A stretch of DNA of 64,000 bases, from positions 1-64,000 of the forward strand of contig CAMCPM010000009.1 of the NCBI GenBank assembly GCA_945876755.1. The letters are read 5' to 3'. The position numbers and the translations under genes are program-made. Source of the DNA: an uncultured Clostridia bacterium. Its GTDB lineage: Bacteria; Bacillota; Clostridia; Oscillospirales; Ruminococcaceae. Under the pieces are notes generated by a model. That model was given only the letters and a program-made list of their open reading frames with translations. It ran no database searches and was not told the origin of the DNA. Below are positions 25,559 through 39,710 of the stretch, piece by piece; position 1 is the stretch's first letter, and the number at the start of each line of letters is the position of its first letter.

Positions 25559-25975
25559 TTATAAAGCCTTTTCCATTCTTATATGCTCGCAATATTCGTC
25601 AAGATATACATCGCCGTATGCTGTATAGCCGCACTTCTCATAAAAGCTGCGTACCCTGCACTGTGCCGAAAGAACGATTTTTTCAGCACCCTTTTCACGA
25701 GCCTTTTCCTCAATAAGCCTCATGACCTCTGCGCCGAGAGCTTTCCCTCGGAACTGCTTTTTTACAGCAATTCTGCCGACGTGCCACAAACCGTCCGCGT
25801 CCTTGAAAAGTCTGCCTGTTGCGGCAGGAACGCCGTCGCAGAAAAGTACAATATGGATACTGTTTGAATCAATATCATCAAACTCGTTTTCAAATTTTTG
25901 CTCGTTGATAAAAACTTCGCAGCGGATATCCCGTGCCTCGTCGGGGAGCGTATCATAAAACCTATGCGTTATCAT
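25559..25975 (-). CDS. GNAT-family N-acetyltransferase (ElaA-like)
   Basis: The 138-residue protein is a single GNAT domain. The IRCEVFINEQKF opening and the acetyl-CoA-binding VGRIAVKKQFRGKALGAEVM (R-x-x-G-K/A) motif near residues 67-86 resemble ElaA-type enzymes. The substrate is unknown. Its ATG overlaps the stop of the upstream minus-strand gene by 4 bp (ATGA), so the two acetyltransferases are translationally coupled. Confidence 0.85.
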   Translation of the reverse strand: MITHRFYDTLPDEARDIRCEVFINEQKFENEFDDIDSNSIHIVLFCDGVPAATGRLFKDADGLWHVGRIAVKKQFRGKALGAEVMRLIEEKAREKGAEKIVLSAQCRVRSFYEKCGYTAYGDVYLDEYCEHIRMEKAL

Positions 25976-26826
25976 TGACGGTTCAGTTCCTTTTCACCGA
26001 ACCAGTAGTGCAGAAACGTCTTAAATCCGAGTCTGCCGTACCACCAGTCAAGGTATGTATAGTGAATGAATACATCGTCGCAGCCCTTGCCCTTTATGTC
26101 CTGCATAGCGTTTGCGACCATTGCAAGACCTATTCCGCAGCGGCGCATTTCGGGAATAACGCCTACACAGCCTATCATGCCCACATTGTTGCTTTCTGTA
26201 CTGATAATAGTATCAGCGTCAACGTCAACGATACAGAAACCGACTATCTTACCGTCTTTTTCGGCAGCAAAAACGGGACTTCCATTGCCGAAGTATTCCA
26301 GCCATTCGGGGCTGACCTGTTCGACCGCCTTGTAAAGCTCGTCCTTTTTGCTTTCGGGAAGATACCCGAAGCTCACATCCGAGGGACAGGCTGGGATATC
26401 AAGCGTGTCGAAATCAAAATCGCCGAGACTCATTTTCATTTCAAGACAGCCGTTTCCAGCCGAGTAACCCTCACGTTCAAAGAAACGGTTGCGCATATCC
26501 TTCCACTGATTTTCGGGAGTGACCGCACCTATAAAAAGTTCAGAATCTCTTCCGCCGAGTACAGCCTTGTCAAAGCCGTTTTCTGAGATGACCTGTTCAC
26601 TCTTTTCCATAAGCTTGCTGCCTATGCCGCGGCCCCGGTAGTCAGGGTCAACGCAAACGAGACGTATGCAGTTTCCGCTTACTGCCGCACAGCCGGCAAA
26701 AGCTTCATGCTCGTAATAAGGTATGAGCTTACAGCTGTCAGCGTCCAGAAGCTTGATAAAAGTATCTTCCGGCATAGAAAATTGGGGAAAGCACTTGCGG
26801 AACAGTTCATAAACCTTGGTTTTCAT
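25972..26826 (-). CDS. Tandem GNAT-domain acetyltransferase
   Basis: The 284-residue protein contains two GNAT domains. The N-terminal one includes RLVCVDPDYRGRGIGSKLM (about residues 57-75) and the C-terminal one GCVGVIPEMRRCGIGLAMV (about 218-236), each an acetyl-CoA-binding motif. Such double-domain proteins may have one catalytic and one structural half. The start at 26826 was chosen because AAAGGA on the minus strand lies 9 bp before it; an earlier in-frame start at 26877 has none. Substrate unknown. It is co-transcribed with the smaller GNAT gene. Confidence 0.85.
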   Translation of the reverse strand: MKTKVYELFRKCFPQFSMPEDTFIKLLDADSCKLIPYYEHEAFAGCAAVSGNCIRLVCVDPDYRGRGIGSKLMEKSEQVISENGFDKAVLGGRDSELFIGAVTPENQWKDMRNRFFEREGYSAGNGCLEMKMSLGDFDFDTLDIPACPSDVSFGYLPESKKDELYKAVEQVSPEWLEYFGNGSPVFAAEKDGKIVGFCIVDVDADTIISTESNNVGMIGCVGVIPEMRRCGIGLAMVANAMQDIKGKGCDDVFIHYTYLDWWYGRLGFKTFLHYWFGEKELNRQ

Positions 26827-26968
26827 AATGTATATCCTTTCATATGGTCCGACATAATATTGCAAAAAAATAAACACAAAAATATTATATATTGTTTTTC
26901 ATACTATGTCAAGTGAAATTACGAGAAATTTAAAATCCGCTTTAGCTATATATGTTTAGTTTATAAAA

Positions 26969-27001
26969 AAGGCTCATTGCCTTTACGGAACAATGAGCCT
27001 T
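26969..27001 (-). terminator. Terminator of the phosphoglucomutase gene
   Basis: AAGGCTCATTG and CAATGAGCCTT form an 11-bp perfect stem; on the minus strand the stem ends in a T tract (complement of the A run at 26965-26970). Confidence 0.85.
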
Positions 27002-27016
27002 AATATATTTTAAAAA

Positions 27017-28738
27017 TCAGAAGCCGAGAATTCTCTGGAAATCAGCGGAAATTTTAGCTTCAAGAGCGTCAGCATCAGCCTTTGTGTCACCTGTTGTAGT
27101 GTAATAAGCCTTTATCTTAGGCTCAGTGCCCGACGGACGGATAATAACCGAAGCGTTATTTTCAAGCGCAAATGTGAGAACATCCGACTTAGGCAGAGTA
27201 AGCTTAGTCTTAGCGCCTGTCTTGCAGTCAACGGAGGTGCTGTCAAGATAGTCGTCAAAACGGATAACAGCCAGACCGCCGATCTCCTTGGGAGTATCGG
27301 TGCGGAGCATGGACATAAGCTCCTTCATCTTCTGCATACCGCTTGCGCCCTCGCAGGTGAAGGACTTCTGAGTGTGAGTGTAAACACCGTACTTTTTGTA
27401 CATATTTTCACGAGCCTGAAGCAGAGAAATACCCTTTGTGCGGTAGAATGCCGCCATCTCGCAGATAAGCATTGAAGCGACAACAGCGTCCTTGTCTCTT
27501 ACATAAGAGCCTGCAAGGTAGCCGTAGCTTTCCTCAAAGCCGAAGATGTAGCGGTCTTCTTCGCCCTTGTCCTCAAGGAAGCCTATCTGTTCGCCGATGA
27601 ACTTGAAGCCTGTCAGCACGTCGATTATCTTAACGCCGTATTCCTTTGCGATTGCCTTTGTGATATCGGTAGTAACGATAGTCTTTACAGCGATCGGGTC
27701 TTCGGGCATTGTACCCAGCTTTGTTCTTTCAGCGCAGATGTATTCGAGAAGCATAGCGCCAACTTCATTTCCGGTAAAGAGAACATATCCGCCCTTGCTG
27801 TCGGGAACTGCGATACCTACACGGTCAGCGTCAGGGTCGGTAGCAAGGAGAAGGTCAGGCTTAACGGTCTCGCAAAGCTTCAGACCGAGAGCAAGAGCTT
27901 CCTTTATCTCAGGGTTGGGGAAAGGACAGGTAGTAAAGTTTCCGTTGGGGTATTCCTGCTCGGGAACGACGGTAACGTCTGTAATACCGATTTTGTTGAG
28001 TATCATGCGTACAGGCTTGTTGCCGGTACCGTTAAGAGGAGTGTAAACGACTTTAAGACCGCTTGTTGCGCACAGGTCGGTGTGGATACCCTGCTCGGCA
28101 ACCTTATTGATGTAAGCGGTGATGACCTCCTGCTTGATGTATTCGATAGTGCCGTCCTCAAGACCCTTTTCAAACGGGATTACCTTAGCGCCGTCAAACA
28201 TAGGCACCTTGTTGATGTTTTTGAGTACGATCTCCGCTGCGCCGAGAGTAAGCTGGCAGCCGTCAGAGCCGTAAACCTTGTATCCGTTGTACTTTGCAGG
28301 GTTGTGGCTTGCGGTAATAACGATACCTGCGCTGCATTTCAGCTCGCGTACAGCGAAGGAAAGCATCGGAGTAGGCATAAGCTCGCTGTAGATGTGTACC
28401 TTGATACCGTTAGCTGCAAGAACGGAAGCAGCCTCCTTAGCGAAAACGTCGGACTTGATACGGCTGTCGTAAGCGATAGCAACGGACGGATTTACGGGGA
28501 AAGCTTCGTTTACATAGTCTGCAAGTCCCTGAGTAGCACGTCTGATAGTATAGATATTCATTCTGTAAGCGCCTGCGCCGATAACGCCTCTGAGACCGCC
28601 TGTACCGAATTCAAGGTCGCGGTAGAATCTGTCGGTAATAGCGTCATCATCGCCTGCGATAGATTTAAGCTCGGTCTGCAGGTCGGGGTCGTCGACTGCT
28701 TTTTCGCACCAAAGAGAATAGAGTTCCTTTTCGTTCAT
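27017..28738 (-). CDS. Phosphoglucomutase/phosphomannomutase family enzyme
   Basis: The 573-residue protein carries the phosphoserine loop TASHNPAKYNG (Ser144), the metal site DPDADRVGIA in the middle, and the C-terminal sugar-phosphate loop RPSGTEPKIK. It interconverts glucose-1-phosphate and glucose-6-phosphate (or the mannose equivalents), linking glycogen or cell-wall synthesis to glycolysis. The length fits the large PgcA-type enzymes of Firmicutes. The minus-strand GGAGG lies 9 bp before ATG 28738. An extended -10, TGGTATACT, lies about 80 bp upstream at 28816-28824. Confidence 0.93.
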   Translation of the reverse strand: MNEKELYSLWCEKAVDDPDLQTELKSIAGDDDAITDRFYRDLEFGTGGLRGVIGAGAYRMNIYTIRRATQGLADYVNEAFPVNPSVAIAYDSRIKSDVFAKEAASVLAANGIKVHIYSELMPTPMLSFAVRELKCSAGIVITASHNPAKYNGYKVYGSDGCQLTLGAAEIVLKNINKVPMFDGAKVIPFEKGLEDGTIEYIKQEVITAYINKVAEQGIHTDLCATSGLKVVYTPLNGTGNKPVRMILNKIGITDVTVVPEQEYPNGNFTTCPFPNPEIKEALALGLKLCETVKPDLLLATDPDADRVGIAVPDSKGGYVLFTGNEVGAMLLEYICAERTKLGTMPEDPIAVKTIVTTDITKAIAKEYGVKIIDVLTGFKFIGEQIGFLEDKGEEDRYIFGFEESYGYLAGSYVRDKDAVVASMLICEMAAFYRTKGISLLQARENMYKKYGVYTHTQKSFTCEGASGMQKMKELMSMLRTDTPKEIGGLAVIRFDDYLDSTSVDCKTGAKTKLTLPKSDVLTFALENNASVIIRPSGTEPKIKAYYTTTGDTKADADALEAKISADFQRILGF

Positions 28739-29043
28739 ACTATAAAACCTCCATGTCAAAAATAAACTTAAAAAAGAAATACTGACCGTTTTAATTTATT
28801 GCGATATTAATTTATAGTATACCACAAAATTTCCTGCTTGAAAATAGGTTTAAAAATTTTTTAACAACTATTTACAGGTTATTGCAAAATCAAAATAAAA
28901 ATAGCCAAAAATGCTCCGCTGTAAAAGAAAAAATTGTTGATTTTTATTTTCAGAAAAAAATTTTCCCGAAAACCTTGTTAAAAATGGATATTTGTAGTAT
29001 AATATTTAATAATTATAATTTATGTTTAAAAGGGAGTATACCA
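28739..29043. other. 305-bp divergent promoter region
   Basis: It contains the extended -10 (TGGTATACT on the minus strand, 28816-28824) for the phosphoglucomutase gene and the consensus promoter (28975-29003) for the hydrolase gene. The rest is AT-rich with no gene visible. Confidence 0.6.
28975..29003 (+). promoter_or_regulatory. Promoter of the alpha/beta hydrolase gene
   Basis: TTGTTA (28975-28980) and TATAAT (28998-29003) are 17 bp apart. The start codon follows 40 bp later. Confidence 0.8.
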
Positions 29044-29988
29044 ATGAATTTCACTAAATACAGCGGATATTTTGAAAGCACAAACGGAAGCGACCACATT
29101 GCATATTATGTTTACAAGCCCGTTTCAAAGCCGAGAGCGATAGTTCAGCTTGTACATGGTATGTGCGAGTATATAGAAAGATACGAGGACTTTATCGGTT
29201 TTCTCTGTGCAAACGGGATACTCGTCTGCGGACACGACCATCTCGGTCACGGACATTCCGTTCTGACGGACGAGTGCCTGGGATATTTTGCGCCAGAGCG
29301 AGGCTGGCAGTTCCTTGCAAAGGACGTTGTACGCCTTACGAGAATGATCCAGGAGCAGCACCCTGCGCTCCCTTATTTTATTCTCGGACACAGCATGGGC
29401 TCGCTGGTAACAAGAGCTGTCCTTGCGAAATACAGCGATCTATATGACGGCGCTTTGCTTCTCGGTACGCTGAATACTAAGATAGGTATCGACGCAGGCA
29501 TAGCTTTCACAAGGACTCTTTGCAAGCTTAAAGGCGGTTTTTACCGTTCAAAATTTGTTGACGACCTTGTTTTCGGTCTGAGCAACGTAAAGATAGAGAA
29601 CCCTTTGAACGAGTATGCGTGGATATCAAGAGATGAAGATATCGTTGCCGCTTATGCAAAAGACCCTCTCTGCAACTTCCATTTCACGGTAAGAGCATAT
29701 TCCGACCTGCTTTTCCTTTTGAGCTATGTTTCCCGTAAGGACTGGGCAGAAAAGGTTACAAAGCTGCTTCCGATAATGATTTGCAGCGGAAGCGACGACC
29801 CTGTCGGCAATTACGGACGGGGTCCAGAAGATGTATTCAACCGCCTTAACGAGTCGGGACACGAGGACGTTGAGCTTAAAATTTACAGCGGCGCACGTCA
29901 TGAAGTCCTTAACGAAACCAACCGTGCAGAGGTTTACGAAGACCTGCTTGAATGGCTTGACGAGCATATTTACGACGTTGATGAATAA
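29044..29988 (+). CDS. Alpha/beta hydrolase, monoacylglycerol lipase/lysophospholipase-like
   Basis: The 314-residue protein has the oxyanion-region motif VQLVHGMCEY, the GHDHLGHGHS segment and the nucleophile elbow GHSMGS (Ser near residue 118), with a late DDPVGNYG acid region and a GARHEVLNE histidine. This pattern fits serine-aspartate-histidine hydrolases acting on lysophospholipids or monoglycerides. ATG 29044 lies 7 bp after GGGAGT and 40 bp after a consensus promoter. The YifB-type gene follows after 33 bp and may be in the same transcript. Confidence 0.88.
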   Translation: MNFTKYSGYFESTNGSDHIAYYVYKPVSKPRAIVQLVHGMCEYIERYEDFIGFLCANGILVCGHDHLGHGHSVLTDECLGYFAPERGWQFLAKDVVRLTRMIQEQHPALPYFILGHSMGSLVTRAVLAKYSDLYDGALLLGTLNTKIGIDAGIAFTRTLCKLKGGFYRSKFVDDLVFGLSNVKIENPLNEYAWISRDEDIVAAYAKDPLCNFHFTVRAYSDLLFLLSYVSRKDWAEKVTKLLPIMICSGSDDPVGNYGRGPEDVFNRLNESGHEDVELKIYSGARHEVLNETNRAEVYEDLLEWLDEHIYDVDE

Positions 29989-30021
29989 GTCTGAGCTTTG
30001 GCATGAAAGGATGGTCAAATT

Positions 30022-31554
30022 ATGTTTGCAAAGGTAAACAGTCTCGGACTTTTCGGGCTCAATGCGTTTTCCGTTGACGTTGAGATAGAAACCAGCAAGG
30101 GTACTCCGGCATTTGATATAGTGGGACTTGCAGACACGGTAGTAAAAGAAAGCCGTGAGAGAATACGTTCAGCGCTTCGTGCAAACGGTATTGCCTTTCC
30201 TCTTGCGAGGGTGATCGTCAACCTTGCGCCTGCCGATACGAAAAAATCGGGAAGTGTCCACGACCTTGCGATATTTGTTGCGCTTCTTTGCGTAACGGGA
30301 CAGATAAACGAGGATATTTCCAAATCTGCATTTATCGGAGAGGTTTCTCTCAACGGAGACGTCCGCCCGATAAACGGCGTACTTCCAATGGTTCTGCTTG
30401 CAAAAAGGGAAGGCTTTGAAAATGTGTTCGTACCTGCCGAAAACGCCTATGAAGCAAGCGTTGTGGAGGGCATTAACGTTTACGGAGTTGACAATGCAGG
30501 AAGCCTGATAAAGCATTTCGCCCGTGAAGCGGTAATTCTTCCTCAAAAGCCGTATGAAATAAAACCCGAGGAACGCTTCGATACTCTTGATTTTGCCGAC
30601 GTAAAGGGACAGCAAGCCGCTAAAAAAGCATTGGAGTACGCCGCAGCAGGCGGTCATAATGTTTTGATGATAGGCAGTCCCGGCTCTGGAAAATCCATGC
30701 TTGCAAAGCGCCTGACCACTATACTTCCTGCCATGACCTTTGAGGAATCAATAGAGACTACGAATGTCCACTCGGTCAGCGGACTTGTCAATAAGGAAGC
30801 TCCCCTTGTGACAAAGCGACCGTTCAGAAGTCCGCACCATACCATATCTTCCGCAGGACTTGCAGGCGGAGGAACAGTGCCCCGTCCCGGAGAGATATCT
30901 CTTGCGCATAACGGTCTGCTTTTTCTGGACGAGCTTGCCGAGTTCGACCGCCGCACCCTTGAGATACTTCGTCAGCCTCTTGAGGACAGGCAGGTCACTA
31001 TCTCCCGTGCTTCGGGAACGGTTACATACCCGTGCAGCTTTATGCTTGTGGCGGCGATGAATCCCTGTCCCTGCGGATATTACGGACACCCCACAAGAAA
31101 ATGTATCTGCGGAAGCAAGCAGGTGGCTTCGTATCTGTCCAAAATCAGCGGCCCGCTTCTCGACCGCTTCGATATTCACGTTGAAGTACCGCCCGTTGAG
31201 TTCGACCATATCTCATCAACGGCAAAGGAGGAAAGCTCCGAACAGATAAGAGAGCGTGTTCAGGCGGCAAGAGAGATACAGCTGAAGCGGTTCAAGGGTA
31301 CTTCCGTGACCTGCAACGCAAGGATAACTCCCGATATGCTTGCCGATGTCTGCGTTATGACCGACAGGGCAAGGGATACCCTTAAAAATGTATTTGAAAA
31401 AATGGGTCTTTCCGCCCGTGCCTATGACAGAATATTAAAGGTTGCAAGAACTATCGCCGATATGAACGGTTCGGAGGTTATCGACAAGGCGCATATCGCT
31501 CAGGCAGTGCAGTTCAGAAGCCTTGACAGAAAGTATTGGGGAGAACGTCCCTGA
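30022..31554 (+). CDS. comM: YifB/ComM-family Mg-chelatase-like AAA+ ATPase
   Basis: The 510-residue protein has the N-terminal ChlI-like domain (SLGLFGLNAFSVDVE...), the Walker A GSPGSGKSM near residue 215, Walker B LLFLDELAEF near residue 298 and a C-terminal Mg_chelatase_C domain. A zinc-like CPCGYYGHPTRKCIC cluster is present, as in ComM. ComM is a hexameric helicase for branch migration during natural transformation. It suggests a potential for DNA uptake, but no other competence gene is in the window. GAAAGGATGG precedes the ATG. Confidence 0.92.
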   Translation: MFAKVNSLGLFGLNAFSVDVEIETSKGTPAFDIVGLADTVVKESRERIRSALRANGIAFPLARVIVNLAPADTKKSGSVHDLAIFVALLCVTGQINEDISKSAFIGEVSLNGDVRPINGVLPMVLLAKREGFENVFVPAENAYEASVVEGINVYGVDNAGSLIKHFAREAVILPQKPYEIKPEERFDTLDFADVKGQQAAKKALEYAAAGGHNVLMIGSPGSGKSMLAKRLTTILPAMTFEESIETTNVHSVSGLVNKEAPLVTKRPFRSPHHTISSAGLAGGGTVPRPGEISLAHNGLLFLDELAEFDRRTLEILRQPLEDRQVTISRASGTVTYPCSFMLVAAMNPCPCGYYGHPTRKCICGSKQVASYLSKISGPLLDRFDIHVEVPPVEFDHISSTAKEESSEQIRERVQAAREIQLKRFKGTSVTCNARITPDMLADVCVMTDRARDTLKNVFEKMGLSARAYDRILKVARTIADMNGSEVIDKAHIAQAVQFRSLDRKYWGERP

Positions 31555-31585
31555 CCGTCCTGACCCGAATTTGTATAAAATAAAG

Positions 31586-31625
31586 AATAACCGTATTCAT
31601 TTTTAAGATGAATACGGTTATTTTC
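31586..31625 (+). terminator. Terminator after comM
   Basis: AATAACCGTATTCAT (31586-31600) pairs perfectly over 15 bp with ATGAATACGGTTATT (31608-31622), followed by a short T run. It separates comM from rpoB. Confidence 0.9.
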
Positions 31626-31645
31626 AATAAATCACCAAAAAGTCC

Positions 31646-31674
31646 TTGACAATGATGGATTTTTGTTGTATAAT
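31646..31674 (+). promoter_or_regulatory. Consensus promoter of rpoB-rpoC
   Basis: TTGACA (31646-31651), a 17-bp spacer and TATAAT (31669-31674). It gives a leader of about 140 nt before rpoB, containing a hairpin near 31762-31788 (GCTGCGAA ... TTCGCAAGC). Confidence 0.9.
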
Positions 31675-31820
31675 AATATACTGTATCATAATGTAATCTT
31701 ATGCGGTTTTGATGCTTCTTTATATATAGTATAGCACATTACTTCTGAGATTGCAACAGCTGCGAAGAAATTTTTTTCGCAAGCAAGTATCCCCGCAAAA
31801 TAATAAGGAGGGACCCGCCT

Positions 31821-34800
31821 ATGGTGAATGTCAAGCCGGTGCAGCTCGGCAAAACGACCCGTATGAGCTTCGGCAAGATCAACGAGGCTCTGGAAATGCC
31901 GAATTTGATCGAGGTGCAGAAAAATTCCTACAAATGGTTTCTGGAGGAAGGACTGAAGGAAGTATTCCGCGATGTTTCGGCAATTACCGACTATAACGGT
32001 AATCTGGTGCTTAACTTTGTGGACTATTCCATCGACGACACACCGAAGTATTCCGTTGCAGAGTGCAAGGAGAGAGACGTAACATACGCAGCTCCGCTGA
32101 GAGTCAAGGCTACTCTCTGGAATAAGGAGACAGGCGTCGTAAAGGAAAATGAAGTGTTTATGGGCGATTTCCCGCTTATGACAGACAGCGGTACGTTCGT
32201 AATCAACGGCGCAGAGCGTGTAATCGTATCACAGCTTGTTCGTTCTCCCGGAGTTTACTATTCATTTGAAAAGGATAAGACCGGTAAGGACCTTTTTAAG
32301 GCAACCGTTATTCCTAACAGAGGCGCATGGCTTGAATATGAAATGGATTCAAACGATGTTGTCTATGTAAGAATCGATAAAAACAGAAAAATTCCGCTTA
32401 CAACGTTTATCCGTTCCCTGGGATGCGGTACCGACGTTGAGATCGAGGAGCTTTTTGGTTCGGACGAGCGTCTCAACCAGACTATCCTTCAGAAGGATAC
32501 CACTAAGAACAGAGAGGAAGCTCTCCTTGAAGTTTACAAGAAGCTCCGTCCCGGCGAGCCTCCTACGGTTGAAAGTGCGGAAAACCACCTGAACGGACTG
32601 TTCTTTGACGCAAAGAGATATGACCTTGCCCGTTTCGGACGTTATAAATACAATAAAAAGCTTGGTATCGGCTCCAGAATTTCGGGACATTACCTTTCCA
32701 GACCCGTTGCAAATCCGCTGACAGGCGAGATAATTGCCGATGAGGGCGACTTCATTTCATATGAAAAGGCTATGGAGATCGAGCAGGCAGGCGTTGGCGA
32801 GGCATGGCTCAGGGTCGAGCATAAGGAAACCTTTACAACTCCTACCGGAGAGACCTCCCACAGCATTGAGGAGCGTGAGGTAAAGGTCATCGGCAACCGT
32901 ATGGTCGATATGGCGCCTTACGTTGATTTCGACCCCCTCAAGTACGGCATCAACGAAAAGGTATACTTCAAGGTGCTCAAGGAAATTCTCGAAACAGCTT
33001 CCGATAAGGAAGAGATAGAGGAAATGGTCAAGTCCCGTGCCGAGGAGCTTGTTCCTAAGCATATTATCCTTGATGATATCTATGCAACTATCAGCTACTT
33101 TATCAACCTCTGCGAAGGCGTAGGTCTTGTTGACGATATCGACCATCTGGGCAACAGAAGGATTCGTTCTGTGGGCGAGCTGCTCCAGAACCAGTTCAGA
33201 ATAGGCTTCTCCCGTATGGAGCGTGTTATCCGCGAGAGAATGAATATTCAGGCTCAGGATATGGACGTTATCACTCCGCAGGCGCTTATCAATATCCGTC
33301 CAATTACCGCTGCGATAAAGGAATTCTTCGGTTCATCGCCTCTTTCGCAGTTCATGGACCAGACAAACCCTCTTGCAGAGCTTACTCATAAGAGACGTCT
33401 TTCCGCGCTGGGTCCCGGCGGTCTTTCCCGTGACCGTGCCGGATTTGAGGTTCGTGACGTACACTACTCCCACTACGGAAGAATGTGTCCTATCGAGACC
33501 CCTGAAGGACCTAACATCGGTCTTATCTCTTACCTTGCTTCATTTGCCCGTATAAATGAGTACGGCTTTATCGAAGCTCCTTACAGAAAGGTAGACAAGG
33601 CAACAGGCGTTGTAACCAACGAGGTAGTCTATATGACCGCTGACGTTGAGGATAACTTCACCGTTGCTCAGGCAAACGAGCCTCTTACAGAGGACGGCAA
33701 GTTTGCACGTCCTATAGTTAACGCACGTTACCGTGACCAGATCCTTGAGTGCGAGCGCGAGCGTATCGACTATATGGACGTTTCACCTAAGATGGTAGTT
33801 TCAATCGCTACCGCTATGATACCGTTCCTTGAAAACGACGACGCAAACCGTGCCCTCATGGGTGCAAACATGCAGCGTCAGGCTGTTCCTCTTCTTAAAA
33901 CCGAAGCGCCTATCGTTGGCACAGGTATGGAGTACAAGTCTGCCGTTGACTCGGGCGTATGCGTAGTTTCAAAGCACGACGGCGTTGTTGACCGTGTTTC
34001 CGCAGACGAGGTCGTTATCAAGGAAGGCACAGGCGCAACACACACATATAAGCTTACAAAGTTCAAGCGTTCCAACCAGGGTACCTGCGTAAACCAGCGT
34101 CCTATCGTTGATAAGGGCGAGGAAGTCCATGTAGGACAGGTTCTTGCGGACGGTCCCGCAACCTGCAACGGTGAAATTTCAATCGGTAAGAATGCTCTTA
34201 TCGGCTTCATGACATGGGAAGGTTATAACTACGAGGACGCCGTTCTCCTTAACGAGCGTGTTGTCCGCGAGGATATGTATACCTCTATCCACATTGAGGA
34301 ATACGAGATCGAATCCCGTGATACAAAGCTCGGACCCGAGGAGATCACAAGAGATATCCCCAACGTGGGCGAGGACGCTCTCAAAGACCTTGACGACCGC
34401 GGAATAATCCGTATCGGCGCAGAAGTCCGTGCAGGCGATATCCTTGTAGGTAAGGTAACACCTAAGGGTGAGACCGAGCTTACAGCCGAGGAAAGACTTC
34501 TCCGTGCGATCTTCGGTGAAAAGGCAAGAGAAGTCCGTGATAATTCACTGAAAGTTCCTCATGGCGAAGCAGGCGTTATCGTTGACGTTAAGGTATTCAC
34601 AAGAGAAAACTCCGAGGAGCTTGCTCCCGGCGTAAATATGCTGGTAAGATGCTATATCGCTCAGAAGCGTAAGATATCCGTGGGCGATAAGATGGCCGGC
34701 CGTCACGGTAACAAGGGTGTTGTTTCCCGTATCCTTAAATCCGAAGATATGCCCTTCCTGCCCGACGGTACTCCGCTTGATATCGTTCTTAACCCTCTGG

Positions 34801-35585
34801 GCGTACCTTCCCGTATGAACATCGGTCAGGTACTTGAAGTCCACCTGGGTATGGCGGCTAAAAAGCTTGGCTGGAAGATAATGACTCCCGTATTTGACGG
34901 CGCACACGAGGATGATATCCGTGAGTGCTTCAAGGCGGCAGGCATGAGAGAGGACGGCAAAACCGTTCTTTATGACGGACGTACAGGCGATAAATTCGAT
35001 AACCCCGTAACAGTCGGTTATATGTATTATCTTAAGCTCCACCACCTTGTTGACGATAAGATCCACGCACGTTCTGTCGGTCCTTACTCGCTGGTTACAC
35101 AGCAGCCTCTGGGCGGTAAGGCTCAGTTCGGCGGACAGCGTTTCGGTGAGATGGAAGTTTGGGCGCTGGAGGCTTACGGCGCTGCTTATACGCTTCAGGA
35201 GATCCTTACAGTTAAATCCGACGATACTGTCGGACGTGTAAAGACCTACGAGGCTATCGTAAAGGGTCAGAACGTTCCCAAGCCGGGAATCCCCGAATCC
35301 TTCAAGGTTCTTATCAAGGAACTCCAGTCTCTCTGCCTTGACGTTAAGGTACTGGACGAAAACGAAGAGGAGATCGACCTCAAGCAGACCTTCGAGGACG
35401 ACGACGATATCATTCCGCAGCCTGTTTCCGACGCTGACGATATGGACAGCGTTATTGAGGACGGCGACTTCGACGAGGGCTTCTCGCTTGAAGACGGCGA
35501 AGATGATGATTTCGGAGATTTCGACAGCGACGACGAGGAAGATGAAGAAGATTTTTCCTTTGATGACGACGATGACCTGATCTGA
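31821..35585 (+). CDS. rpoB: DNA-directed RNA polymerase subunit beta
   Basis: The 1254-residue protein is full length for RpoB. Recognisable segments are the rifampicin-region [30 protein letters not shown], the [12 protein letters not shown] motif and the [16 protein letters not shown]-terminal core. After the core there is a very acidic Asp/Glu-rich tail of about 65 residues, longer than in typical RpoB. AAGGAGGGA lies 8 bp before the ATG. It is transcribed from its own consensus promoter after a terminator, with comM rather than rplJ-rplL upstream. It forms an operon with rpoC. Confidence 0.97.
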   Translation: MVNVKPVQLGKTTRMSFGKINEALEMPNLIEVQKNSYKWFLEEGLKEVFRDVSAITDYNGNLVLNFVDYSIDDTPKYSVAECKERDVTYAAPLRVKATLWNKETGVVKENEVFMGDFPLMTDSGTFVINGAERVIVSQLVRSPGVYYSFEKDKTGKDLFKATVIPNRGAWLEYEMDSNDVVYVRIDKNRKIPLTTFIRSLGCGTDVEIEELFGSDERLNQTILQKDTTKNREEALLEVYKKLRPGEPPTVESAENHLNGLFFDAKRYDLARFGRYKYNKKLGIGSRISGHYLSRPVANPLTGEIIADEGDFISYEKAMEIEQAGVGEAWLRVEHKETFTTPTGETSHSIEEREVKVIGNRMVDMAPYVDFDPLKYGINEKVYFKVLKEILETASDKEEIEEMVKSRAEELVPKHIILDDIYATISYFINLCEGVGLVDDIDHLGNRRIRSVGELLQNQFRIGFSRMERVIRERMNIQAQDMDVITPQALINIRPITAAIKEFFGSSPLSQFMDQTNPLAELTHKRRLSALGPGGLSRDRAGFEVRDVHYSHYGRMCPIETPEGPNIGLISYLASFARINEYGFIEAPYRKVDKATGVVTNEVVYMTADVEDNFTVAQANEPLTEDGKFARPIVNARYRDQILECERERIDYMDVSPKMVVSIATAMIPFLENDDANRALMGANMQRQAVPLLKTEAPIVGTGMEYKSAVDSGVCVVSKHDGVVDRVSADEVVIKEGTGATHTYKLTKFKRSNQGTCVNQRPIVDKGEEVHVGQVLADGPATCNGEISIGKNALIGFMTWEGYNYEDAVLLNERVVREDMYTSIHIEEYEIESRDTKLGPEEITRDIPNVGEDALKDLDDRGIIRIGAEVRAGDILVGKVTPKGETELTAEERLLRAIFGEKAREVRDNSLKVPHGEAGVIVDVKVFTRENSEELAPGVNMLVRCYIAQKRKISVGDKMAGRHGNKGVVSRILKSEDMPFLPDGTPLDIVLNPLGVPSRMNIGQVLEVHLGMAAKKLGWKIMTPVFDGAHEDDIRECFKAAGMREDGKTVLYDGRTGDKFDNPVTVGYMYYLKLHHLVDDKIHARSVGPYSLVTQQPLGGKAQFGGQRFGEMEVWALEAYGAAYTLQEILTVKSDDTVGRVKTYEAIVKGQNVPKPGIPESFKVLIKELQSLCLDVKVLDENEEEIDLKQTFEDDDDIIPQPVSDADDMDSVIEDGDFDEGFSLEDGEDDDFGDFDSDDEEDEEDFSFDDDDDLI

Positions 35586-35599
35586 CGACAATACACTCG

Positions 35600-35630
35600 G
35601 TTTTGTCCCGTGAAAAAAACGGGACAAAAC
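35600..35630 (+). promoter_or_regulatory. Intercistronic 12-bp hairpin between rpoB and rpoC
   Basis: GTTTTGTCCCGT pairs perfectly with ACGGGACAAAAC around GAAAAAA. There is no T tract, so it is not a standard terminator; processing or stability control is more likely. Confidence 0.65.
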
Positions 35631-35672
35631 ATCGCTTCTCATTGAAACAATATGTTTAAAGGAGTGTTATAT

Positions 35673-39596
<3,924 letters not shown>

Positions 39597-39624
39597 AAAC
39601 TGACTTCCGTTAGTGGAAAAAGAT

Positions 39625-39661
39625 ATAACCTGAGAAGTTTTCTTCTCAGGTTATTTTTTAT
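39625..39661 (+). terminator. Terminator of the rpoBC operon
   Basis: ATAACCTGAGAA (39625-39636) pairs with TTCTCAGGTTAT (39643-39654) and ends in TTTTTT. Confidence 0.92.
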
Positions 39662-39668
39662 CTCAAAA

Positions 39669-39696
39669 TAAAAAGGGTACCAAAATTTTGGTACCC
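39669..39696 (-). terminator. Terminator of the fhs gene
   Basis: A 22-bp perfect palindrome, GGGTACCAAAA and its complement (39675-39696), followed on the minus strand by TTTTTAT. Confidence 0.9.
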
Positions 39697-39710
39697 TGAT
39701 TTCGTATCTC

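Noticed and set aside
34545..35642. Long open frame on the minus strand opposite rpoB
   Set aside because: It mirrors the codon bias of rpoB, has no ribosome binding site and resembles no protein family.
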